Assembly (NCBI GenBank): GCA_009692425.1
Contig: SHZF01000015.1
Location: forward strand, 17,186 to 81,185
Direction: 5' to 3'
Origin: Myxococcales bacterium
GTDB taxonomy: Bacteria; Myxococcota_A; UBA9042
Length of the DNA stretch: 64,000 nt
The position numbers and the translations under genes were made by a program. Below are positions 1-12,811 of the stretch, in pieces. Positions within the stretch are counted from its first letter, which is position 1. Each line of letters starts with the position of its first letter. The notes beneath the pieces were generated by a model. The model was not told where the DNA came from, searched no databases, and was given only the letters and a program-made list of their open reading frames with translations.

Positions 1-58
1 TGAACCTGCGACCCCCAGACCCCCAGTCTGGTGCGCTACCAGGCTGCGCTACGCCCCG
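1..58 (-). tRNA. tRNA-Pro (anticodon GGG), 3' part cut off by window start
   Basis: Reverse complement reads CGGGGCGTAGCGCAGCCTGGTAGCGCACCAGACTGGGGGTCTGGGGGTCGCAGGTTCA: canonical bacterial tRNA-Pro D-arm, CCAGA-CTGGGGG-TCTGG anticodon arm, and start of T-arm. Confidence 0.93.
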
Positions 59-134
59 GAGACGGCGACCCGGGTGGGCCCGGATCGCGTGGGGGGCGCC
101 TTCTAGCAGAGCGTGGTCGGGGGTGCAAGGTCGG

Positions 135-983
135 TCAATCCGACAGAATCGGAGGCTGGGCACCCGGCCCGCGCCAACAGCACAGCCAGCGGGTGCGCCA
201 GTCCCGCGCGCGGCACATGTCGCGCCACAGCGCCGCGTACTCGTGGAACGCGATCGTCCACGGACTGAAGCTGTCGAGGTTCTTCGTCAGGCCGTAGACG
301 ACGCGCTCGCGCTCGGGTTCGAACGTGCCGAGCACGCGGTCCCACACGATCAGCACGCCACCGTAGTTGCGGTCGAGGTACGCCGGGTTTGCGCCGTGGT
401 GCACGCGGTGGTGCGACGCCGTGTTCAAGATCGCCTCGAACCAGGCCGGGCAGCGGTCGACGGTTTCGGTATGAATCCAGTACTGGTACAGCAGGTTGAG
501 GCCGCCCGCGCTCAAGATCAGCCACGGCTCGACCCCGACAAGCGCCCAGGGCGGGTAGACGAGCCACTCGAGCCACGGCGTCCACGGCTGGCGCAACGCG
601 GTCGACAGGTTGTAGTGGCGGCTCGAGTGGTGGTTGACGTGGCACGCCCACAGGAAGCGGTGCTCGTGCTCCCAGCGGTGGAACCAGTAGAACGAGAAAT
701 CCCAGCCAACCAGCGCGACCGCCCACCCCAGCGCGCCGGTGCCCACCTCGCAGACGCGGTGCGTGTAGAGCCAACTCGCGATCGCAAAGGTGCCAGCGTT
801 GATGCCCGTCACGGCGACGACCGAGCCAAGGCCCATCAACAGGCTCGCGCGGGTGTCGCGGCGTTCATAGCCGACCACGTCGGCCCCAGCGCGCGCCAGC
901 CGAGCCAGTTCGCGGCGCTCGAGCACCAGAGTCACGACGTAGAAGGGGACGGCGTACAGCGTCGGGTCGGGGAAATCGAGCAC
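135..983 (-). CDS. Sterol desaturase / fatty acid hydroxylase superfamily membrane protein
   Basis: His motifs HRWEHEHRFLWACHVNHHSSRHYN and ASHHRVHHGANPAYLDRNYGG; start chosen at GTG (VLDFPDPTLYAVPFYV) because upstream residues are low-complexity. Confidence 0.85.
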   Translation of the reverse strand: MLDFPDPTLYAVPFYVVTLVLERRELARLARAGADVVGYERRDTRASLLMGLGSVVAVTGINAGTFAIASWLYTHRVCEVGTGALGWAVALVGWDFSFYWFHRWEHEHRFLWACHVNHHSSRHYNLSTALRQPWTPWLEWLVYPPWALVGVEPWLILSAGGLNLLYQYWIHTETVDRCPAWFEAILNTASHHRVHHGANPAYLDRNYGGVLIVWDRVLGTFEPERERVVYGLTKNLDSFSPWTIAFHEYAALWRDMCRARDWRTRWLCCWRGPGAQPPILSD

Positions 984-1005
984 GATCGGCCTCCAACACG
1001 CCCGA

Positions 1006-1827
1006 CTAGCCGTCGCGCTTCCGCGCCTTGCCACGCTTCTTGCCCTTGTCGTCGTCGTCGTCGTCGCCGCCGCCCGGCTTCGGGGCGCGATCCAATCGCC
1101 GCCACGCTTCGGCCCAGGCGGCCAACGCATCGTCGTAGCCGATGGCCCCAAAGCCCGGCCCGGCGCGCAGGCTCGCCACGGTGCGCCAGTCGCCGGCCAT
1201 CATGGCGGTGCGCAAGTCGGCGTCCGTGTTGACAACAGCGACCAGGCCGTCGACCTGGGCAGCGGGATCCTGTTCGAGGGCAGCGAGCATTCCCGTTGCA
1301 TTGCCGAAGCCCGCCGCCTGGGCCTCTGCGCCGCTGAGTTGCGCGATGCCCATGCGCAGGCAGGCGTGGGCCGCGGCCGGATCGATGGTGCGGGCCTCGG
1401 CGAACGCGCGGTATTCGGCGCCCTGGTCCTTATGCGTCGCGACGAGCCAGCGGCCGGTCTGCTGAAAAAAGCGCCACGGCTCGAACCGGATCGGCAGTCG
1501 GTCGTCGGTGCGCGGGGCGATGAGTTGGCTCTCGGCGAGCAGCACGGCCGCGGTGCTCTCGGGCGGCACACCGACGCGGGCACTGCCCGACCGGATGCGC
1601 TCACCGTGCACAGTATCGAGCGCGCGGACCCCTTCTTCGAACGCGGTTGTGTGGGGCGGTGACGGTGCGAGCGGCGCGGCGTTGCCGGGCGACTGCAGCG
1701 CCATACCGGTGCCGTAGCGTCGGCCCGCAAGGTCGTGGCCTGCGCCGCGCGGCGAGTGGCCGGCCTGGGTCGGGGTCGCGGCGCGGGGCGGCGCGGTGCC
1801 GGGGCGCGGCTCAATGCGGTTGCTCAT
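1006..1827 (-). CDS. N-acetylmuramidase (DUF3380-like) domain protein with acidic/basic C-terminal tail
   Basis: RFEPWRFFQQTG...EYRAFAEARTIDPAAAHACLRMGIAQLSGAEAQAAGF...LVAVVNTDADLRTAMMAGDWRTVASLRAGPGFGAIGYDDALAAW; tail GGGDDDDDDKGKKRGKARKRDG. Confidence 0.65.
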   Translation of the reverse strand: MSNRIEPRPGTAPPRAATPTQAGHSPRGAGHDLAGRRYGTGMALQSPGNAAPLAPSPPHTTAFEEGVRALDTVHGERIRSGSARVGVPPESTAAVLLAESQLIAPRTDDRLPIRFEPWRFFQQTGRWLVATHKDQGAEYRAFAEARTIDPAAAHACLRMGIAQLSGAEAQAAGFGNATGMLAALEQDPAAQVDGLVAVVNTDADLRTAMMAGDWRTVASLRAGPGFGAIGYDDALAAWAEAWRRLDRAPKPGGGDDDDDDKGKKRGKARKRDG

Positions 1828-2035
1828 CGCGAACCTCGCGTTGCCAGCTGACGATCGACCGGCTTGGCCCCGCCCGCGGGGCGCGCATCGCGACGGCGAC
1901 CGCGTCTCCCTTTTGCCATGTCCGCAACCACGTTGGCAATGCGGTGTGCGGCCCGTGGGGTGCAGTCGCCCGGCAGGTGTGCTACAACCAGCCCTGTCGG
2001 CCGTGCCCGGCCCGGCTTGGCGCGACGAGGATTGC

Positions 2036-3859
2036 GTGCACCGCCCCCGCAGCCAGCGCGTCTCCATCCACGACACTGCAGAGTTGCGCGCGCACGCCGC
2101 GCTGACCGACCTGCGCCTCGGCGTGGTCGCCGACATCGCTCGCGCCCTGTCGACCCAACTCACGCAACAGCAGTTGCTCGAACTCGTGCTCGAGCGCCTG
2201 ACGCACGCGCTCGATGCCGACCGTGCGACCTTGTTCCTCGTGAGCGACGACGGACTGGAACTGCGGGCGCGGGTCGCCCTCGGAGCCGATGCGCGCGACA
2301 TCCGCGTCCGGTTCGGCCAAGGGCTCGCGGGTTGGGTCGCCGTGCAGCGCCGCAGCCTCAACGTGAAGGACGCCTACCTCGACCCGCGCTTCGACTCTGA
2401 TTGGGATCACGCCACCGGCTACCGCACGACGTCGCTCGTGTGCCAGCCGGTACTCGACAGCGAAGGCGAATTGCTCGGCGTCGTGCAGGTGCTCAACAAG
2501 CACCACGGCTGGTTCACGGTCGACGACGAGGAACTGCTGCACACGATCATGGCGATGACTGCGATCGCGCTCGTGAACCTCCGCATGCACGGCACGCTCA
2601 TGGTGCAGAATGTCGAGATCCTGGAGGCGCACCGTCAACTCGAGGAGCGCGCCAACGAAATCGACCTGCTGTACCGGTTGGAGCGCGAGGCCGCCGACGC
2701 CGTGGACCTCGACGCGCTGGTTACGGGCCTCGTCGAACGGGTGGCGGCAGCGGTGCCGTCATCGCTGGTCCAAGTGGGCCGGCCGACACCGGCGGGCGGC
2801 CTCGTCGTGCACCGTTCGCAGCGCACTGGGCGCAATGGCGATAGCCGCGGCTCGGGTCCACTCGGCCTGGCCCAGGTGCTGTTGTTCGAGACGCCGGCAG
2901 GGATGCTCGGGCGCGTGCTCCAGGCGGGTGAAGGCCTCGATGTGTGCGTCCTCGACGGCGAGGCCCGGCGCGATGCGGCCGTCGCCGAGCGTCTCGGCTT
3001 CGTGCCCGAGGCTGGCGTCTGCCTGCCGCTGATCGACGAAGGCACGCTGCTCGGCGTGCTGGGCGTGTATGACCGGCCCGGCAGGCTGCCGTGTCTCGGC
3101 GACAGCGACCGCAAGCTGCTGGAACTCGTCGCCGGTCAGGTCGCCCGCGCCATCGGCCTGCGCCAGCAGCGCGAACTGGCCGAGCGCGAGGATCGGCTCT
3201 CGGCGGTGGGCCGCGCGTTGTCCGGCATCCTCCACGACTTCAAGACCCCGATGACGGTTGCGTCGGGCTGCGTGCAACTGTTGAAACTCGAAGACGACGC
3301 GACGGAGCGCGCCCAGCTGGCCGACCAGACCCTGCGCCAGTTGGACCGCATGGTCGACATGTCGAAAGAAGTCCTGGCGTTCGCGCGCGGCGAGACCGTG
3401 GTGTTGTACCGCAAGGTGCAGATGGTCGATTTCGCGCGCGACGCCGCCGAGGTGGTGCGCCAGGTGTTCGCAGCCTCGCCGGCAAGGACCGACGTGCAGA
3501 CGTCGTACCGGGGCCCCGCACGCATCGACGCGACCAAGTTGCTGCGCGTGGTCCAGAACATCGCCCGCAATGCCCGCGACGCGTTGGCCGATCGCGGCGA
3601 CGGCCACTTCTCGATCGACATGGCGCTCGATGCCGACACGCTCGTCTTCACCTGCTCCGACAACGGCACGGGCGTTCCCGTCGCGTTTCAGCACCGAATG
3701 TTCGACGTGTTCGCCACGACGGGAAAAAAGGACGGCACCGGGCTCGGCCTCGCCATCGTGAAGCAATTCGCCGAGGCCCACAGCGGTACGGTGGCCTACC
3801 GCGACACGGCGGGCGGCGGCGCCACGTTCGAGATTCGCATCTCGCGCGAAAGCCATTGA
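2036..3859 (+). CDS. GAF-domain sensor histidine kinase (two GAF-like regions plus HisKA/HATPase)
   Basis: GAF-like LTHALDADRATLFLVSDDGLELRARVA; H-box GILHDFKTPMTV; N/G boxes NIARNARDAL, DNGTGVPVAF, GTGLGLAIVKQFAEAHSGTV. Confidence 0.9.
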   Translation: MHRPRSQRVSIHDTAELRAHAALTDLRLGVVADIARALSTQLTQQQLLELVLERLTHALDADRATLFLVSDDGLELRARVALGADARDIRVRFGQGLAGWVAVQRRSLNVKDAYLDPRFDSDWDHATGYRTTSLVCQPVLDSEGELLGVVQVLNKHHGWFTVDDEELLHTIMAMTAIALVNLRMHGTLMVQNVEILEAHRQLEERANEIDLLYRLEREAADAVDLDALVTGLVERVAAAVPSSLVQVGRPTPAGGLVVHRSQRTGRNGDSRGSGPLGLAQVLLFETPAGMLGRVLQAGEGLDVCVLDGEARRDAAVAERLGFVPEAGVCLPLIDEGTLLGVLGVYDRPGRLPCLGDSDRKLLELVAGQVARAIGLRQQRELAEREDRLSAVGRALSGILHDFKTPMTVASGCVQLLKLEDDATERAQLADQTLRQLDRMVDMSKEVLAFARGETVVLYRKVQMVDFARDAAEVVRQVFAASPARTDVQTSYRGPARIDATKLLRVVQNIARNARDALADRGDGHFSIDMALDADTLVFTCSDNGTGVPVAFQHRMFDVFATTGKKDGTGLGLAIVKQFAEAHSGTVAYRDTAGGGATFEIRISRESH

Positions 3860-4039
3860 CGATCGCGGCCGCCCGCCGCCTGCGCCGCACGCCATGGCGT
3901 CGCACGGGTCGGCAATCGATCGCCGAAAAAGTTGACGTGTTTGCCGCGATGGGCACCTTTGCGCCATGTCTGGGTCGCCGCACGGGACTGCGCGGTGCAA
4001 GGCACTTGCGGTCGCCGCGCGATCGCTGGGGCATGGGCA

Positions 4040-4351
4040 ATGAGCGCGTGGAGTCGAGTTCGCTGGATCGCGCAAGGGGCTTGGCGGGGCCTGCGTGCGG
4101 TGTTGTTTGCGGGGTTCGCCGTGGTCAGCGTGGCGGGCGTCATTCGCGCGAGCACGGTCAAGGGCGTGGTCGAAGATCGGCGTGCAGAACTGCGCCGGCT
4201 GCAACAGCAGTTGGCGGAACAGCAGGCCCGCGGCGAAGAGTTGGAGTCCTCGCTCGTGGCGTTCAAGGCCCGCCCTGACGTGCGCGAACAGGTCATTCGG
4301 CGCGAGTTGGGGATGCTCAAGGATGGCGAGCGCGTCTACACGTTTCGGTAG
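4040..4351 (+). CDS. Septum formation initiator family protein (FtsB/DivIC-like)
   Basis: N-terminal TM segment, coiled coil VVEDRRAELRRLQQQLAEQQARGEELE, then RPDVREQVIRRELGMLKDGERVYTFR. Confidence 0.75.
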   Translation: MSAWSRVRWIAQGAWRGLRAVLFAGFAVVSVAGVIRASTVKGVVEDRRAELRRLQQQLAEQQARGEELESSLVAFKARPDVREQVIRRELGMLKDGERVYTFR

Positions 4352-4832
4352 CCCCACCGCTCCGGCGCCTGCCCTGCCCGCGCTCGCCCCGCAGGGTGGT
4401 CGCCCCGAGGCGGCCGCCGCCACTTGGTCCTGGCGCCCCGAGGTCGCGGTCCAGGCGGCTTCCCGCACGCGGTTGCGCTTCGCCCTGCGCGGCGGCGTCG
4501 GCGGCGGCGGCGGAGCCATCCTGTGGCAGTTGGGATGGTTGCACGCCGGCAGCGTGGCACTCGTGCTCGGCGTGTCCGTGATGTTGGCGGCGGCAGCCCT
4601 GCCGGCGCGGTGGCTGCGGCGGGCCGATGACGCGCTGCCCGGCTTGGGGCGTGCGGCCAGCCACGTCGTTGCGTGGCCCTTGCTATTCGTGATGTTCTGG
4701 TCGGTTTTCGTGCCGTTCGGCTTGCTGCTGCGCCGCGGTCGCCGCGACCCGCTGTGCCGCTCCTTCGACGCGACGGCGCCGACCTACTGGCAGCGCCCCA
4801 CGCGGCCGTCCGACCCGACGAGGCCCTTCTGA
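4323..4832 (+). CDS. SxtJ-family membrane protein
   Basis: Two TM segments and PLLFVMFWSVFVPFGLLLRRGRRDPLCRSFDATAPTYWQRP, typical of SxtJ; TGATG overlap with downstream carbamoyltransferase. Confidence 0.75.
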   Translation: MASASTRFGSPTAPAPALPALAPQGGRPEAAAATWSWRPEVAVQAASRTRLRFALRGGVGGGGGAILWQLGWLHAGSVALVLGVSVMLAAAALPARWLRRADDALPGLGRAASHVVAWPLLFVMFWSVFVPFGLLLRRGRRDPLCRSFDATAPTYWQRPTRPSDPTRPF

Positions 4833-6664
4833 TGGCGCGCGTGCTCGGCATCAGCGCGCTGTACCACGACGCTGCGGCGGCCCTGGTCGAAGATGGCGTC
4901 ATCGTCGCGGCCGCGCAGGAGGAACGCTTCACGCGCACCAAGCACGACGCCGCGCTGCCCCGCCAGGCCCTGCGCTACTGCCTGGCCGAGGCCGCAGGCG
5001 GCGGCGGACTGGACGCGATCGCGTTCTACGACAAGCCGATCCTGAAGTTCCACCGCATCCTCGAGACCGCGTTTGCCGTGGCGCCGCGCGGGTTTGGTGC
5101 GTTCGCGCGCGGCGTGCCGACGTGGCTGCGCGACAAACTGTGGGTCGAACCCGACTTGCGCGCGATGCTGGCCGCGGAAGGCGTGCCCGCCGGCGTGCCG
5201 ATGTACTTCCCGGCGCACCATGCGTCGCACGCGGCCAGCGCCTTCTATCCGTCGCCGTTCGAGCGCGCGGCGGTCCTCACGCTCGACGGAGTCGGCGAAT
5301 GGGCGACGGCCAGCATCGGCGTGGGCGAAGGCAACCGGGTGACGCTGCGCGAGCAACTGGAGTTCCCGCACAGCCTCGGCCTGTTGTACTCGGCGTTCAC
5401 GGCGTTTGCGGGGTTCCGCGTCGGCTCCGGCGAGTACAAGCTGATGGGCCTGGCGCCCTACGGGACACCCACCTATGCCGCGCGCATCCGCGACCACCTG
5501 CTCGATCTCAAGCCAGACGGCTCGTTCCGCCTGAACCTCTCGTATTTCGGCTACCTCGACGACCAGCAGATGACCAACGCGCGCTTTGCCGCCCTGTTCG
5601 ACGGCCCGCCGCGCGCGCCCGAAGGTCCGCTGACCCGACGCGAACTGGACCTTGCCTGCTCGATCCAGCAGGTCACCGAAGACATCGTGCTGGCGATGGC
5701 CCGCCACGCCCGCGCCGAGACAGGGATGCGCCACCTGTGTCTGGCCGGCGGCGTGGCCCTGAACTGCGTCGCCAACGGAAAACTGTTGCGCGCTGGCATC
5801 TTCGACGACGTATGGATCCAACCCGCGGCCGGCGATGCGGGCGGAGCGCTCGGTGCCGCGCTGGCCGTGTGCCACGAGGTGCTGAACCACCCGCGCGCAG
5901 TCGATGGTCGCACGGACTCGATGCAGGGCGCGCTGCTGGGTCCGGCGTTCGGAGCCGACAGCATCCGCGCGTACCTCGATGCGAATGCCCTTCCCTACCA
6001 CGAAGTGCCCGACGCCGAGTGGCCCGCGACGGTCGCCCGGCTGATCGCGGCCGGCGCCATCGTCGGCTTGTTTCAGGGGCGCATGGAATTCGGTCCCCGC
6101 GCGCTCGGCAATCGGTCGATCGTGGGGGATCCGCGCAGTCCGACGATGCAGTCGGTGCTCAACCAGAAAATCAAGTTTCGCGAGAGTTTTCGCCCATTCG
6201 CGCCGGCCGTGCTGGCCGAGCGTGCCGCCGATTGGTTCGACCTCGATCGGCCGTCGCCGTACATGCTCCTGGTCGCGCAGTTGGGAGCGCGGCACTGTCT
6301 GGCCGACGCGGGCGACGAGCGCTCACTCGATGTGGTGCAATGGGTCAACCGCGTTCGTTCGACGGTGCCCGCAGTGACGCACGTCGATCGCTCGGCCCGG
6401 GTGCAGACGGTGCACGCCGAAACCAATCCACGCTTTCACGCGCTGTTGCGGGCCTTCGAGAGCCAGACCGGCTGCCCCCTGCTCGTCAACACCAGCTTCA
6501 ATGTGCGCGGCGAGCCGATCGTCGGCACTCCGTCGGACGCCTACCGCTGCTTCATGTGCACCGGCATCGACGCGCTGGCCCTCGGGCCGTTCCTGCTGAC
6601 GAAAGCGGCGCAACCGCCGTGGGTCGAAGCGGGAGACCGGCGCGGCACGCTTGCGCTAGACTGA
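4832..6664 (+). CDS. Carbamoyltransferase (NodU/CmcH family)
   Basis: LGISALYHDAAAALVEDG, HHASHAASAFYPSPF, LCLAGGVALNCVANGK, GRMEFGPRALGNRSIVGDPR, VNTSFNVRGEPIV. Confidence 0.95.
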   Translation: MARVLGISALYHDAAAALVEDGVIVAAAQEERFTRTKHDAALPRQALRYCLAEAAGGGGLDAIAFYDKPILKFHRILETAFAVAPRGFGAFARGVPTWLRDKLWVEPDLRAMLAAEGVPAGVPMYFPAHHASHAASAFYPSPFERAAVLTLDGVGEWATASIGVGEGNRVTLREQLEFPHSLGLLYSAFTAFAGFRVGSGEYKLMGLAPYGTPTYAARIRDHLLDLKPDGSFRLNLSYFGYLDDQQMTNARFAALFDGPPRAPEGPLTRRELDLACSIQQVTEDIVLAMARHARAETGMRHLCLAGGVALNCVANGKLLRAGIFDDVWIQPAAGDAGGALGAALAVCHEVLNHPRAVDGRTDSMQGALLGPAFGADSIRAYLDANALPYHEVPDAEWPATVARLIAAGAIVGLFQGRMEFGPRALGNRSIVGDPRSPTMQSVLNQKIKFRESFRPFAPAVLAERAADWFDLDRPSPYMLLVAQLGARHCLADAGDERSLDVVQWVNRVRSTVPAVTHVDRSARVQTVHAETNPRFHALLRAFESQTGCPLLVNTSFNVRGEPIVGTPSDAYRCFMCTGIDALALGPFLLTKAAQPPWVEAGDRRGTLALD

Positions 6665-6688
6665 CCCGGGCCCAGTGGAGAGCACGCC

Positions 6689-6853
6689 ATGAACCGCCTT
6701 GCCTTTGTCGGGACGCTGCTGCGCGAGTTCGTCGCCTTTGCGCGCGCCAACAAGGTGTGGTGGATCGTGCCACTGGTCGTGTTGCTGGGCCTCATCGCGC
6801 TGCTCGCCGCCGCGTCGCAGGCCACGTCGCCGTACATCTACACGCTGTTTTGA
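6689..6853 (+). CDS. DUF5989 (SxtK-like) small membrane protein, 54 aa; missing from ORF track
   Basis: MNRLAFVGTLLREFVAFARANKVWWIVPLVVLLGLIALLAAASQATSPYIYTLF read directly from the + strand; KVWWIVPL...SPYIYTLF fits DUF5989. Confidence 0.85.
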   Translation: MNRLAFVGTLLREFVAFARANKVWWIVPLVVLLGLIALLAAASQATSPYIYTLF

Positions 6854-6917
6854 TGGGCCCAAGCGCACTGGCAATGGGTCCCGCGGGCAGCAATAAGGAC
6901 GGCCCGGTGCCCCAGTC

Positions 6918-8342
<1,425 letters not shown>

Positions 8343-8416
8343 GTGCACTCCGTGCCGACATTTGTCTGGCCGCGTCGGCGGCGCGGTTCATGGACGCTCC
8401 CCCGGAGCGCCGCTGG

Positions 8417-9187
8417 TCAGGTCGAGGGATTCCCGGTCAGGATGCCCGCCGCCGCGGCCGGATCGACGATCCAGTGCGCGGGCGTGTTGGTGTGCAGGCG
8501 TCCCAAGGGCAGCGCCGCGTCACCCTGCCAGGCGCGCGCCAGCACGGCAGCCTTGCCCGCGCCGGTGGCCAGCACGAACGTGGCGCCCGCCCGCCGCAGT
8601 ACGGGCAGGCCGAGCGAGATGCGCTGGGGCGGCGGCTTCGGGCTGTCGTGCACGGCAAAGCACACGTCGTCGACGTCGAGCCCCGGGTGATCGGGGAAGA
8701 TCGACGCAATGTGGCCGTCTGGCCCGACGCCCAGCACGCTGACGTCGAGTCCACCGTCGAACGCCGTCACGAATGCGCGGCCAAAACGCACGACATCGGC
8801 CTTCAACTCGCCGCCAAACGTCATCGGCAAGACCTGCTGGGGCACGACGGGCACATGGGCCAGCCAGTGCTCGTAGGCGAGTCGCAGGTTCGAGTCGGCA
8901 CCGAAGCGCTGCCAGTCGCCGTCGCGCCCCTCGGCCAGGGGCAGGTGCCGTTCATCGACCCACGTAATCCACAGTTGCCCGTAGACCGCCGCCGGCAGGT
9001 GAGCGCGCAGCCAGGCAAACGCGGGCGCCGGCGTCGAACCGCCAGCCAGCCCGATGCGGCAACGGCCCGATCGCTGCACGCTGCGCTCGATCGCCTCCTG
9101 GATGTGATGCCCTGCGACCGCCGCAACGTCCGCCGCGACGTGCAGGTGCGCGCCGAGGGGGCTGTTGACATCGTGGTGGACGATCAC
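8417..9187 (-). CDS. pgl: 6-phosphogluconolactonase
   Basis: LAGGSTPAPAFAWL, WVDERHLP, SVLGVGPDGHIASIFPDHP; sits between zwf and gnd. Confidence 0.93.
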   Translation of the reverse strand: MIVHHDVNSPLGAHLHVAADVAAVAGHHIQEAIERSVQRSGRCRIGLAGGSTPAPAFAWLRAHLPAAVYGQLWITWVDERHLPLAEGRDGDWQRFGADSNLRLAYEHWLAHVPVVPQQVLPMTFGGELKADVVRFGRAFVTAFDGGLDVSVLGVGPDGHIASIFPDHPGLDVDDVCFAVHDSPKPPPQRISLGLPVLRRAGATFVLATGAGKAAVLARAWQGDAALPLGRLHTNTPAHWIVDPAAAAGILTGNPST

Positions 9188-9189
9188 GC

Positions 9190-10674
<1,485 letters not shown>

Positions 10675-10864
10675 CGGGCCTCCGGCATGGCGAGGGACGA
10701 ACGCGGTGGGGTCCCGAGGCGCGGGGTAAGACGCGCGGGGTAAGGCGCGCGCGGTACGGAGGTGCGCAGACTCAGCGACACCCTAGCGCAACTGCTGCGG
10801 CCTGCCAATCGGGCAACGAAGCTGCAGCAGGTCGCCACACAACCCAATGAATGTGCTTCGCGTT

Positions 10865-11947
10865 TCAGTCCGTGTGCGGCGTTCCGGGCTCGACACGAAA
10901 CCCGTCGCCCTCGATCGGCTCGGGCGCGACACCCAGTTCCACAATGTCGAGCAGCAGTTCCACGAGGTCGTCGAGACCGTCCGTCGAACGGATCGCGATG
11001 TGAGCGATCGACCAGCCGGCATGGTCGAGACCGGCGCACACGGCGGGCGGCAGAAGCACGCGCGGCCAGGCTGCGTCGAGCCAGCCGTCGGCAGCCGTGT
11101 CGGTGAGAGACTCGGGTGCGCAGACTTCGAGCACGCAGAGGCGGGCATCCAGCCGCAGCCCGCCGGGCGCGACGAAGCCAACCGCGCGGGGCAGATCGTG
11201 CACAAGCCGGCGGCGGGTGGTCAGCGCACAGAAGGCATCTTCGAGCCACGCGACGTCTTCGTCGTGCAGCGCCTGGCCCCAGTCGGCCTGGGCCGGACCG
11301 TCCAGCCGTGCTGTGCCCGTGGCCCGCTGCAAGGCACGGCGTTGCGTCGCATCATCGAGCGCGTCCGACCACGGCACCTGGCCCGCAGCCGCCGCCACCA
11401 GCGATTCAAACCCGACGGCGCGGGCGAGGGTATGAGCGGCGCACAGGGGCCCCAGCACGCTCGGGTCGAAGTGGCAGCCAGGCCCCAAAGCCACGGCCTC
11501 GGCCGCGAGATCGAGTGCCGCCAGCCCCGGCCACGCATCGACCGCAATGCGCGCGGCGACGGCTTCGCGCAAGATGGGAGCCTCGCGTTGGGAAGGCGAG
11601 GTCGCTGGAACGCGCACGGCCCGGCGCGCCAGCCCGCGCACGACTTCGCCCACCAGGAACCGATCGACGACGCCGGAAGGTCCACCGCACGCGCGCAGGC
11701 GCTTGGCGTCGAGGGAGCCGAGCGCGCCCACGGCGCCACTGAGGGTGCGCGCATCGAGAATCCCGGCTGCGACCCACGCCGCCAGGTCGGGCCATCTGCG
11801 CTGGGCCTCGTCCGCATCTGCGAAGCCAAGTGCGGCCTCAGCGTCGACTCCGGCCTCGTCGAGCGTCCCGACGACGGCGTCGATGGCTTCGGCCACCAGC
11901 GGGCACGTCGACAGCGGCACGTCGCGCAGGTCGGGCGTTTCGGCCAT
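10865..11947 (-). CDS. Hypothetical protein (360 aa), no family recognised
   Basis: Long ORF from ATG (MAETPDLRDVPLSTCPLVAEAIDAVVG) convergent with zwf-side genes; composition looks coding, opposite frames are Arg/Pro/Ser-rich. Confidence 0.6.
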   Translation of the reverse strand: MAETPDLRDVPLSTCPLVAEAIDAVVGTLDEAGVDAEAALGFADADEAQRRWPDLAAWVAAGILDARTLSGAVGALGSLDAKRLRACGGPSGVVDRFLVGEVVRGLARRAVRVPATSPSQREAPILREAVAARIAVDAWPGLAALDLAAEAVALGPGCHFDPSVLGPLCAAHTLARAVGFESLVAAAAGQVPWSDALDDATQRRALQRATGTARLDGPAQADWGQALHDEDVAWLEDAFCALTTRRRLVHDLPRAVGFVAPGGLRLDARLCVLEVCAPESLTDTAADGWLDAAWPRVLLPPAVCAGLDHAGWSIAHIAIRSTDGLDDLVELLLDIVELGVAPEPIEGDGFRVEPGTPHTD

Positions 11948-12142
11948 GGGCCTCCGGAGCGGAGCGAGCGGGGACGCAAGCACTCCATCAGCGAGGCTCG
12001 CACCATTCACCCCTGCGCGCCAGCCCGGACAGGCCCGCACCGAAACTGCGCCCCCTTGCCAGCGGCGCGCACATCGGGCACTAAGCGCAGCGCACGGCCA
12101 CCCGGCCCCGTTCCGCTTCCGCCTGCACCACGGAGATTCGTC

Positions 12143-12619
12143 ATGCAGCTTGCCTCGTTCTTCCCGCTCTTCACTCCGGGCCGCTACCCCACGTCTGGGG
12201 GACTCGCGGCGTTCGGTTCGTTGGGTGCCCAGGCGGTCGCCGGCGGTGCGGTCCATGCCGGCGCGGGCGTGTCGGCCAGCGACTGGGAAGAGGATGACGA
12301 CAACGAGTTCGACGAAGACGACGACAGCTTCGACGACGACGACGAGGACGAAGCCGAAGAAGGCGCAGACGAAGAAGGCGAAGAAGAAGACGAAGAGGTC
12401 GAGCGCGAACTCAACTTCGACGAGGACGACTTTCGCATCAACGACGAGGAAGAAGAGGAACCCGAGGCTCCGCCGGACCCGGAAAAGGAGCCCGACCAAG
12501 CGGTGCCGCGCAAGAAGGGCACCGAGGACGTCGACGAGGATGACCTCGACCTCGACGAGGCCGATGCAGAAGACGACGGCGAGGACGAAGAATCCGCCGA
12601 CGAGCGGTGGTGGGACTGA
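12143..12619 (+). CDS. Strongly acidic (Asp/Glu-rich) low-complexity protein
   Basis: ATG 12143; NEFDEDDDSFDDDDEDEAEEGADEEGEEEDEEVERELNFDEDDFRINDEEEEEPEAPPDPEKEPDQ. Confidence 0.6.
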   Translation: MQLASFFPLFTPGRYPTSGGLAAFGSLGAQAVAGGAVHAGAGVSASDWEEDDDNEFDEDDDSFDDDDEDEAEEGADEEGEEEDEEVERELNFDEDDFRINDEEEEEPEAPPDPEKEPDQAVPRKKGTEDVDEDDLDLDEADAEDDGEDEESADERWWD

Positions 12620-12811
12620 GACGGCGCGTCGGAGTGTTCCCGATCGGTCCACGCAGATAGATCCAGTCATTTCGATACGTTGACGAATGCCGGGCCGGTG
12701 GCAGGCACGCTGGACTTCCGGGCGCCGATGAGCTAGAACCCGCGCCCGATTCGGCCTTGCGGCGTAGCACCGCCGCGGGGACCTCGCACCCGAATCGGCT
12801 GCACGCTCCGC

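Noticed and set aside
2759-4519. 586-aa minus-strand ORF
   Set aside because: Antisense to the histidine kinase; kinase boxes clearly support the + strand.
12640-12720. Possible fourth copy of the dispersed intergenic repeat (TTTCGATACGTTGACGAATGCC)
   Set aside because: Only a short block resembles copy 3; the other conserved blocks are missing.
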